Shown piece by piece: positions 1-5,181 of a stretch of DNA of 6,180 bases. Source of the stretch: Gammaproteobacteria bacterium. Its GTDB lineage: Bacteria > Pseudomonadota > Gammaproteobacteria > Pseudomonadales > Azotimanducaceae. The stretch covers positions 1-6,180 of the forward strand of contig JABIVN010000029.1 in the NCBI GenBank assembly GCA_018667205.1, given 5' to 3'. Within the stretch, counting starts at the first letter, position 1; the number at the start of each line of letters is the position of its first letter. The notes below the pieces were generated by a model that had not been told where the DNA came from, did no database searches, and was given only the letters and a program-made list of their open reading frames with translations. The translations under genes and the position numbers were made by a program.

Positions 1-500
1 AGAAACTCGTGTATCAGATAACCACTGGAAGCATGAATATCAATGCCATCAAGGCCGCAGTCCCTGACTCTAGCCGCAGCCAGGGCAAACGATCCAACGA
101 CATCGTCAATCATGGCCTTGGTCATCTCAACCGGCATGACTCCAGCCATGGGATTAGGCACAGCACTCGCTGACCAATTTTCAGGCATGCCCTGCATGCC
201 CGCGCCCGGATGATAAAGCTGAATAAAAAGCTTCATTCCATGAGGTCTGATCCTGTCTGCGATCTCTGTCAGAAACGGTTTACAGGCATCCGTATGTAAC
301 GGAATTCCCTGCGGTGCACTCTTATGGATGCCGGTCGCCTGAATAGTCGACATCGCAACACCACCTTTCGCCCGCGCTTCGTGGTAAGAGATCAGATCTT
401 CTCCAGCCAGCCCCGTGCCATGTGGAGAGCGAACGATTCGGTTCTTTAGCCTGGTGGGCCCGATTGTTAACGGCTCAAATAAGTTGTCGTATAGCGCCAT
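1..500 (-). CDS. Old yellow enzyme family NADH:flavin oxidoreductase, N-terminal part
   Basis: This gene encodes the first 166 residues of a cytoplasmic FMN-dependent TIM-barrel oxidoreductase; the rest lies beyond the left edge. Enzymes of the family use NAD(P)H to reduce activated C=C bonds or related substrates. The start MALYDNLFEPLTIGPTRLKN, followed by RIVRSPHGTG, is the typical first strand and FMN-binding segment. IQLYHPG (residues 93-99) corresponds to the family IQLxHxGR motif, and HASSGYLIHEF (156-166) to the HAxxGYLxxxF motif at the flavin. The chosen ATG matches where family members begin. An in-frame ATG at 545 would add 15 residues (MERVIKVV...), and neither start has a clear Shine-Dalgarno, so the start is uncertain. 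The HPGAG segment differs from the usual HxGR. The 2,4-dienoyl-CoA reductase-like branch is possible, but its C-terminal FeS and FAD domains cannot be checked here. The family call is firm; the substrate is unknown. Confidence 0.9.
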   Translation of the reverse strand, partial: MALYDNLFEPLTIGPTRLKNRIVRSPHGTGLAGEDLISYHEARAKGGVAMSTIQATGIHKSAPQGIPLHTDACKPFLTEIADRIRPHGMKLFIQLYHPGAGMQGMPENWSASAVPNPMAGVMPVEMTKAMIDDVVGSFALAAARVRDCGLDGIDIHASSGYLIHEF

Positions 501-512
501 GACCAATACCCA

Positions 513-536
513 GTTCAAATGAACAACTTTTATAAC
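513..536 (-). promoter_or_regulatory. Possible promoter -10 and overlapping dyad before the OYE gene
   Basis: On the minus strand TTATAA (535-530) resembles a -10 box. It is followed by GTTCA-TT-TGAAC (524-513), a 5-2-5 inverted repeat that would sit near the transcription start and end 12 nt before the ATG at 500. The hexamer 17 bp further upstream, CTGTCC, matches TTGACA at only three positions, so this is a weak promoter prediction. The dyad could be a repressor site. Confidence 0.25.
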
Positions 537-634
537 ACGTTCCATTTTTTTTGGACAGGATCTGAGGATAGAAATAAAGGGGCCGAATGCACTGTTGGTG
601 GACTTTGCAGCGCTCCTTGCACGGGCGTTGATAT

Positions 635-654
635 ATTGCCTTGATAAAGGCAAT
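635..654. promoter_or_regulatory. Perfect 8-4-8 inverted repeat, operator-like
   Basis: ATTGCCTT-GATA-AAGGCAAT is a perfect inverted repeat with 8-bp arms and a 4-bp AT-rich centre. No T-run follows on either strand, so it does not look like an intrinsic terminator. The size and spacing suit the operator of a dimeric repressor such as a TetR- or LacI-type protein. It lies about 135 bp upstream of the OYE start and about 230 bp past the stop of the secreted-protein gene. No regulator gene is in the window, so the role is inference. Confidence 0.35.
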
Positions 655-883
655 GGCCGTCGGTGTTGCCCTTCCTGACCAGGATCAAAGAACCCTTCCC
701 AACGCGGCGAAACTTATCCATCGAAGCATAACAAAGACCCTTATTGCCCGCGTAGATCTCACAGACGCTTGCACCATGGCGGCTTTCCTTAAACGACCTG
801 AATTGACATTAGGTCGCCTTAAGGCTTCAGTTGAGCTTCACGGTCTTATCGCCCTAAATGCGAAAGTCATGCCAGATATGCTG

Positions 884-1261
884 TTATCGGCTGACCAGGT
901 TTTGGCAGGGTCTTTCAATCGTGCGTTTTAAGCCTCCCAGATGAAGGTTCGAGGGTGTGCTTGTCGCACTGCCCCACCAGAGAACGGCACGGTTCTCCCA
1001 ATCGGGGTGTTTTTCAAGCACCGCCCGATAAAGATTGAGGGCGGATGCAAGCTTATCGGGATAAAAACAGTGACATTCGATCACCGGAGCAAGGCCCGCG
1101 GCCACACACTGTCTGATCTTGGCGTTGAGTCTAACGACCTCGTAATCCAGGCGTTCAATGTCCTTGATATCGGTGGGTTCCATCAGTTGAAGTGGAAACT
1201 CTGATTGGCCACTGGATACTAGGGAAACAAACATCAGTAAACTAAACAAAACGACCTTCAT
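884..1261 (-). CDS. Small secreted four-cysteine protein of unknown function
   Basis: This gene encodes a 125-residue protein that I do not recognise. Residues 1-18 form a signal peptide (one Lys, then a hydrophobic run VVLFSLLMFVSLVSS, with likely cleavage near SSG-Q), so export across the inner membrane is expected. The mature part has four cysteines, C52, C63, C65 and C119, with the last three in ECHCFYPDK and RPCQ. This would allow two disulfides in the periplasm. The section around residues 68-100, YPDKLASALNLYRAVLEKHPDWENRAVLWW, is helical with two Trp and a TPR-like periodicity. The start is well supported by GAGGAA 4 nt upstream of the ATG. The gene begins 16 bp after the toxin stop, so it is probably co-transcribed with the toxin-antitoxin pair. 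Strength of the gene call comes from the signal peptide, RBS and spacing; function is unknown. Confidence 0.75.
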   Translation of the reverse strand: MKVVLFSLLMFVSLVSSGQSEFPLQLMEPTDIKDIERLDYEVVRLNAKIRQCVAAGLAPVIECHCFYPDKLASALNLYRAVLEKHPDWENRAVLWWGSATSTPSNLHLGGLKRTIERPCQNLVSR

Positions 1262-1277
1262 TGATTCCTCTCTGCGC

Positions 1278-1676
1278 TTATATCAATCCGTTAATCGTCT
1301 TCAGACTGCGATGACCTAACAAACGATCATCAGCAGTCACTAATCTTGCTTTCTGGTTCAGTGCGGTGGCAGATATTAATCTGTCTACCGGGTCTCCTGA
1401 AAAACCCTTCAGGCTTGCTGCCGCTAGCGCGACCTTGCCATCCGCTGGTAGTTCGACAAATCCGCTATTAAGCAGCGACACTCGCCATTCAGCCAGTGAC
1501 CCGGCAAATCGGAGTCGTCCATGTTCGATTAACATTCCAATTTCCCAAAAAGAAACAGCGGCGATGGCGACCTCTTCTTTTTGATGCGATTGCTCAATCA
1601 TCCGACGCGCCTTTTTACCAAGACGCTCGGAACCCTGGTCCAACCAGACCAGCACGTGGGTATCTAACAAGATCAT
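1278..1676 (-). CDS. vapC: Type II toxin, VapC family PIN-domain ribonuclease
   Basis: This gene encodes a 132-residue single PIN-domain protein, the usual size for VapC toxins, which are Mg-dependent endoribonucleases acting on tRNA or rRNA in the cytoplasm. The start MILLDTHVLVWL supplies the first acidic residue, D5. SFWEIG gives E45, GDPVDRLI gives D98 and TADDRLL gives D116, so the four-acid metal site is intact and the toxin is probably active. It lies 45 bp downstream of a Phd/YefM-type antitoxin, its expected partner. Upstream in-frame starts exist at 1691 (ATG) and 1679 (TTG), but an AGGAAG abuts the ATG at 1691 with no spacer. The family consensus begins with MILLDTH, which fits the ATG at 1676. 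This is the DTHVLxWL branch that commonly pairs with Phd-type rather than AbrB-type antitoxins. The RNA target cannot be told from sequence. Confidence 0.93.
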   Translation of the reverse strand: MILLDTHVLVWLDQGSERLGKKARRMIEQSHQKEEVAIAAVSFWEIGMLIEHGRLRFAGSLAEWRVSLLNSGFVELPADGKVALAAASLKGFSGDPVDRLISATALNQKARLVTADDRLLGHRSLKTINGLI

Positions 1677-1721
1677 CAACTGCCTAAACATCTTCCTGCC
1701 GATCCGAAACGCAGCGTGTCT

Positions 1722-1976
1722 TTAGTCTCCATCCACATCCACATTCACATCCACATCCACATCCCAATCGTCATTGACGGGTTCAACCAGTTCATCCATT
1801 AACTGCCACATTCCCCTGTGTAGACCGTAGACCTCACGCGGTTTGCTTTTAATTGGAACAAGCTTAGAAACAGGTTTGCCATTCTTTGTGACGATAATCT
1901 CTTCGCCCGATTGCGCCACATCATCCATCAGACTGAGGCACTTGGCTTTAAATTCAGAAGCTTTAATTGTTTTCAT
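1722..1976 (-). CDS. Phd/YefM-family antitoxin with a repeat-encoded acidic tail
   Basis: This gene encodes an 84-residue antitoxin that should bind and neutralise the VapC toxin downstream and repress their shared promoter. The N-terminal Phd fold is clear: MKTIKASEFKAKCLSLMDDV, then GEEIIVTKNGKPVSKLVP, with the conserved TKNGKPVxKLVP strand and turn (residues 30-41). Residues 50-69 (YGLHRGMWQLMDELVEPVND) form the linker and toxin-binding region. Family members I know of usually end close to the DW motif (here D70-W71). This protein instead continues with DVDVDVNVDVDGD, encoded by a hexanucleotide tandem repeat. The ATG at 1976 fits the family start, though its Shine-Dalgarno is weak. The gene is first in a minus-strand cluster, and its upstream region has the repeat structure expected for autoregulation. 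Confidence 0.93.
   Translation of the reverse strand: MKTIKASEFKAKCLSLMDDVAQSGEEIIVTKNGKPVSKLVPIKSKPREVYGLHRGMWQLMDELVEPVNDDWDVDVDVNVDVDGD
1731..1764. repeat. Hexanucleotide tandem repeat inside the antitoxin 3' end
   Basis: On the plus strand ATCCAC is repeated five times in a row (1731-1760), with the third copy changed to ATTCAC, followed by a partial copy ATCC. Read on the minus strand it encodes alternating Val and Asp, with one Asn from the variant copy. The repeat ends seven bases before the antitoxin stop codon. Because the unit is six bases, gain or loss of copies by polymerase slippage would add or remove two residues without shifting the frame. Confidence 0.95.
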
Positions 1977-1989
1977 TATTGCTTATCAT

Positions 1990-2012
1990 ATGACCATAGT
2001 CATGACCATAGT
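1990..2012. promoter_or_regulatory. Tandem and inverted repeat between antitoxin and divergent SDR
   Basis: ATGACCATAGT occurs twice in tandem (1990-2000 and 2002-2012), separated by one base. Inside it ATGAC-CATA-GTCAT (1990-2003) forms an inverted repeat, and GTCATGAC (1999-2006) is a perfect palindrome. The block starts 14 bp upstream of the antitoxin ATG and next to a possible minus-strand -10 (TATGAT). Phd-type antitoxins bind short palindromes at their own promoter, so this is a good candidate autoregulatory operator. The same 109-bp gap must also hold the promoter of the plus-strand SDR. No strong -35 box is visible for either direction. Confidence 0.5.
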
Positions 2013-2085
2013 ACTTAAATTTAGAAGCGATACAAAGCCTTTTTCCCGTGTAAGCTGTCAGCCATCATTAATGCGAGAGATAAAA

Positions 2086-2895
2086 ATGCCTCTGGAAAAC
2101 AAACTACTGTTGGAGAACAAGGTCGCAATCGTCGTGGGCGGCGGACAGACACCCGGTGAAACGATAGGAAATGGACGGGCAACCGCAATTTTGTTCGCCC
2201 GGGAAGGCGCAAAGGTGGCCGTCGCAGACAGACTTCTATCGTCCGCAGAAGAAACGGTTAAACTGATTGTCGCCGAAGGTTTCGAGGCATTTGCCTACGA
2301 ACTAGATGTCCGCGATGAAGAAGGAATCAGGAATCTCGTCAGTACCGTCTTACAACAGTGGGGCAGAATCGACATCCTGCACAACAACGTCGGCGTCAGC
2401 ATCGCCGGTCAGGATGCTAGCGTTGAAAAAATAACCGCAGAAGGTTTCGATAACATGGTCGCTATCAACCTACGTTCGATGGTCCTCACCAGCAAACACG
2501 TGCTACCTCATATGAGAGAAGCTGGCGCCGGCGTCATCATTAACATCTCGTCTCTGGCAGCAATTAAGCCTTTTCCCTTAATTGGCTACAAAACCACCAA
2601 GGCAGCTGTCATAGCACTCACGGAACAGCTTGCCGCCAGCAACGCCAGATACGGCATTCGAGCCAACGTCATTCTTCCGGGGTTGATGAATACACCCATG
2701 GCGGTCGAAGGCAGGGTTCGATCTGGCAAACCAAGGGATGAAGTCATCGCAGAGCGCGACCGGCTAGTGCCACTCGGCAGAAAAATGGGCAGCGCCTGGG
2801 ACGTCGCTCACGCCGCGGCGTTCCTTGCCTCAGACAAGGCTGGTTATATTACCGGCGTATCTCTGCCGGTTGACGGCGGCTTGTCGATTGTCTAA
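2086..2895 (+). CDS. SDR-family NAD-dependent oxidoreductase with extended glycine loop
   Basis: This gene encodes a 269-residue classical short-chain dehydrogenase/reductase, a cytoplasmic enzyme interconverting alcohol and carbonyl groups. The Rossmann start VAIVVGGG, then QTPGETIGNGRATA, carries the cofactor loop, with roughly six more residues than the usual TGxxxGIG. D48 at the end of strand two (VAVADR) favours NAD(H) over NADP(H). D74 (LDVRD) contacts adenine and NNVG (100-103) is the NNAG motif. The catalytic set is complete: N128, S155, Y168 and K172 (YKTTK). PGLMNTPM and the C-terminal VDGGLSIV complete the fold. An ATG at 2086 with GAGAG six bases upstream was chosen. In-frame ATG at 2071 would add five residues, and the open frame running back to 1843 is non-coding because it lies over the antitoxin. 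It diverges from the antitoxin and converges on the CDF gene. The substrate is unknown. Confidence 0.92.
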   Translation: MPLENKLLLENKVAIVVGGGQTPGETIGNGRATAILFAREGAKVAVADRLLSSAEETVKLIVAEGFEAFAYELDVRDEEGIRNLVSTVLQQWGRIDILHNNVGVSIAGQDASVEKITAEGFDNMVAINLRSMVLTSKHVLPHMREAGAGVIINISSLAAIKPFPLIGYKTTKAAVIALTEQLAASNARYGIRANVILPGLMNTPMAVEGRVRSGKPRDEVIAERDRLVPLGRKMGSAWDVAHAAAFLASDKAGYITGVSLPVDGGLSIV

Positions 2896-2957
2896 TTGAA
2901 GAAAGGCCTGTCAATACCCATTCTCAACTGATCTTTACAGGTTGATTCGATTCGCGC

Positions 2958-4097
2958 TCAGGATTCATCGGCAGCAAACAACACCCGAACCTCGGTGATT
3001 TGCGGCACGACCTCCATAGCACTGCGCTTAAGTTTATCTGCTATCTCGCGCGCCGCAGCCGGTGAACTTGCGAGCGTAAACGGCAACCAGACCTCCAGCT
3101 TGATAGACCCGTTGAGGTAGTGAAGATTGGTTCTCAGGATATTCTGTGCTGGCGAATATTCCTTCCAGCAATGCTCCAGGAGCAGCAACAACTCACCTCT
3201 ATTTGGCAAGGTATCATCAAACACATCATTTTCTGCATCCACGTGGACGACGACGTCACTGATCTCAGGGAACTGTTCTGTCAGACCAAACCTCACCTGC
3301 TCTGCAATCTGATGACCTTCGGAAACTGTAATCATAGCGTCAACAGCAATATGTACATCAACCAAAACGCTCGCACCCATCCGGCGCGTCCTTAAGGCAT
3401 GAAGCCCCTTAACACCGTGTGTCTTGCCAACGGTATCTTCAAGGTCGTCGAGATAAGTTCGATCCATTCCTTTGTCGACCAGTTCCTGCACACTGGGCGC
3501 ACCCAGATCCCATGCGACCTTAGCAATAATGACGGCGACACCAATCGCCGCTAGCGCATCCAGCTCTGGCAATCCCAACATCACCCCGGCGATACCCACG
3601 AACACCATCACTGATGAAATCGCATCGGTTCTGCTATGCCACGCGTTAGCTTCCAGAATAGGAGATTGATGCAATTTGGCCACTTTCATCGTGTAATGAT
3701 AGATGTACTCTTTACTAAGGCCCGACAGCATCACGACCAACAGGGCAACCCACCCGGGCGTCACTTCTTGGCCCGGCTCGGACAAAATATTCACGGCGTT
3801 ATTGACGATGCCAATCGAAACAAGCAGCAATGCGAGCGCCAGCAAGACGGTGGTGATCGTTTCGATCCGAGCATGCCCATAGGGATGATCCTCATCAGCT
3901 ATTTTATTACCTTGCCTGACCGCCACCAGCACCATGCCGTCCGTCACAAGGTCGGATATCGAATGAATCCCATCAGCGACCAGCGCCTGTGAATTTTCCA
4001 CGACGCCAAGAAATATCTTAAGTATTCCCAACACAAGGTCTACAACCGCGCCTACAAGCGTTACGTCTGTCAGCGCCTTTAGTCTGGTGTCTTCCAT
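2958..4097 (-). CDS. Cation diffusion facilitator (CDF) metal exporter, long C-terminal form
   Basis: This gene encodes a 379-residue inner-membrane metal/proton antiporter of the FieF/YiiP type that exports divalent metal, probably zinc. Six membrane segments lie at about residues 12-32, 38-61, 82-105, 114-136, 160-177 and 183-199. The transport site is H45/D49 (HSISD) and H154/D158 (HSRTD). The loop site is D68, H71 and H75 (DEDHPYGH). The first cytoplasmic domain keeps H233, H249, H262, H285 and D287, matching the YiiP dimer metal site. About 85 further residues (from about 295) lie beyond the normal end near residue 300 and look like a second ferredoxin-like domain. ATG at 4097 was preferred to the TTG at 4115 because it has GGAT 4 nt upstream and puts motif residues in YiiP register. 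It follows the SDR gene by 40 bp with no terminator between, so the two are probably one transcript. Confidence 0.93.
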   Translation of the reverse strand: MEDTRLKALTDVTLVGAVVDLVLGILKIFLGVVENSQALVADGIHSISDLVTDGMVLVAVRQGNKIADEDHPYGHARIETITTVLLALALLLVSIGIVNNAVNILSEPGQEVTPGWVALLVVMLSGLSKEYIYHYTMKVAKLHQSPILEANAWHSRTDAISSVMVFVGIAGVMLGLPELDALAAIGVAVIIAKVAWDLGAPSVQELVDKGMDRTYLDDLEDTVGKTHGVKGLHALRTRRMGASVLVDVHIAVDAMITVSEGHQIAEQVRFGLTEQFPEISDVVVHVDAENDVFDDTLPNRGELLLLLEHCWKEYSPAQNILRTNLHYLNGSIKLEVWLPFTLASSPAAAREIADKLKRSAMEVVPQITEVRVLFAADES

Positions 4098-4137
4098 TGG
4101 ATCCGTTCTCGTCAACTAACAGTGATAAAAAAATCGG

Positions 4138-4971
4138 TTAAAAACTCGGGCGTACGGAAAACGGTGTCAGTTGCAGCTCGTGTGTCCAACAGGACCTGTC
4201 CTGCGTGTGCAAATAGTAAAATGCATCAGCAATTGCAGCCGGATTGATCATCATTTCAGGCTTCGTCTGGGCTATTGGTAATGCGCGAGTTCCTGGCGAA
4301 TCAATCAATCCATCCACCACGACATTAGCCACGTGAACGCCGAACTCTGAATACTCCTCCGTTAATACCTGCGCCAACGTGCGCATCATAACTCTTGGGT
4401 AGTAAAGCGACTCACCGGTATGTCGCTTCCTGCCCCTCAGCGAGGCGGCATTGTTGGTGATCAGAAAAGAGCCCTGGCCGCGTTTCCTCATTGCCGGTAA
4501 TATTTCCTTCGCCACCAGAAATGGACCACGGCTCGCAATGTTTTGCGCGGTTTCAAAAAGCTCGACCGGCATGTGTTCAAGCAGCTCCATTTCTGGGGGA
4601 AGGTCTCTACCCTCAAGATATCCTGCATTTAACACGACAACTTCCGGGTCACCTACTTTTTGCCTGACTACCTTGAAGGCAGTCGAAATCGAATCATCGG
4701 ACTCCAGGTCCAGCTCCACTGTCGTGCAATCAAACCCCTCTGACTCTATCGCCGCCTCCAGCGCCGAAGCATTAGGCTTGCTTCTCGTGGTCAGCACGAC
4801 ATGAAATCCCTCGCGCGCAAATTTCAGCGCGATCGCGCCCCCTACTCCCCATCGTGCCGACAGCGGCAGTTCATCGTCAGGGATGTTCCCACCATGTGCC
4901 ATTCGAGTATTGCGACCGTCAGACTGCCACTTGGATGTCGCACCAATCAGCATTGCTACAGGTTTTGTCAT
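4138..4971 (-). CDS. Atypical SDR-family protein with 28-residue loop insertion and no catalytic Lys
   Basis: This gene encodes a 277-residue Rossmann-fold protein of the short-chain dehydrogenase superfamily. The glycine motif is split: GATS (10-13) is followed by 28 residues (KWQSDGRN...LSARW) before GVGGAIALKFAREG (42-55), where classical members read GATSGIG. TTRSK after strand two (R63) points to NADP(H). LDLE (87-90) and LNAGY (114-118) keep the LD and NAG motifs. S177 (NNAAS) and Y190 lie 13 apart as expected for catalytic Ser and Tyr, but position 194, where Lys should stand, is Val; the neighbour is R193 (YYPRV). The start is firm: AGAGGTGA precedes the ATG by 3 nt. It is upstream of the CDF gene, with 40 bp between them. 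Related SDRs with this insertion occur, I believe, but I cannot name the subfamily. Activity may be altered or lost. Confidence 0.88.
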   Translation of the reverse strand: MTKPVAMLIGATSKWQSDGRNTRMAHGGNIPDDELPLSARWGVGGAIALKFAREGFHVVLTTRSKPNASALEAAIESEGFDCTTVELDLESDDSISTAFKVVRQKVGDPEVVVLNAGYLEGRDLPPEMELLEHMPVELFETAQNIASRGPFLVAKEILPAMRKRGQGSFLITNNAASLRGRKRHTGESLYYPRVMMRTLAQVLTEEYSEFGVHVANVVVDGLIDSPGTRALPIAQTKPEMMINPAAIADAFYYLHTQDRSCWTHELQLTPFSVRPSF

Positions 4972-5088
4972 CGTTCACCTCTTATAGGAATGCTACTCGT
5001 AATATTTACAAGTGTCATTCAAGGAGCGCTAAAACATCACCAGATTACCCTCGGGGGATGACCCATATTGGTGTTGTTATGCCATCAA

Positions 5089-5112
5089 GCCTGACGCTTG
5101 TTGCGGTCAGGC
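5089..5112. repeat. REP-like hairpin in the gap between ABC and SDR genes
   Basis: GCCTGAC (5089-5095) and GTCAGGC (5106-5112) are perfect 7-bp arms around a 10-base loop. The loop can extend the stem by two pairs with one bulged G. GCCATCAAGCC (5081-5091) also pairs with GGCTGATGGC (5155-5164) apart from one bulge, so an alternative larger stem is possible. The hairpin lies about 70 bp beyond the ABC-gene stop. No run of T follows on either strand, so an intrinsic terminator is doubtful. The GCCTGA...TCAGGC form recalls enterobacterial REP elements. The 209-bp gap holds no gene that I can support. Confidence 0.5.
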
Positions 5113-5181
5113 AACCTAGTGATTCTGAACATTAAAACGCCCCTGGGCTGATAAGGCTGATGGCGTCACTAACGGGTAAAG

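Larger units (their letters stand above)
501..883. other. Gene-poor gap between the secreted-protein gene and the OYE gene
   Basis: This 383-bp stretch lies downstream of the secreted-protein gene and upstream of the oxidoreductase gene, both on the minus strand. I find no protein in it that I recognise. The longest open frames are a plus-strand frame of 96 codons beginning with TTG at 641, which overlaps the secreted gene by 48 bp, and a 63-codon minus-strand frame at 530-721. Neither has a ribosome-binding site or recognisable motif. The other minus-strand frames are broken by several stops. The region holds a perfect 8-bp inverted repeat at 635-654, a run of eight A (minus strand) at 545-552, and a short dyad beside a TTATAA at 513-536. 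It most likely serves as the leader and control region of the oxidoreductase. A decayed gene or mobile-element remnant cannot be excluded. Confidence 0.55.

Noticed and set aside
530..721. 63-codon minus-strand open frame upstream of the oxidoreductase
   Set aside because: No RBS, no recognisable motif and odd composition; it overlaps the putative control region and is in a different frame from the oxidoreductase.
501..883. Insertion-sequence remnant
   Set aside because: I looked for transposase motifs in the plus and minus frames and for terminal inverted repeats with target duplications; none could be identified, so a mobile element is not claimed.
1843..2085. The SDR reading frame stays open upstream to 1843, suggesting an 81-residue N-terminal extension
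   Set aside because: The extension lies antisense over the antitoxin gene, shows no domain, and the SDR fold starts normally just after the ATG at 2086, which has GAGAG at proper spacing.
2896..2957. Possible bidirectional terminator between the convergent SDR and CDF genes (CCTGT at 2907-2911 with ACAGG at 2937-2941)
   Set aside because: Only a five-base stem with a long loop and no T-run on either strand, which is too weak to call.
3636..3992. 118-codon plus-strand open frame within the CDF gene
   Set aside because: It is antisense to a clearly conserved transporter and its His/Gln-rich translation mirrors that gene's codon pattern.
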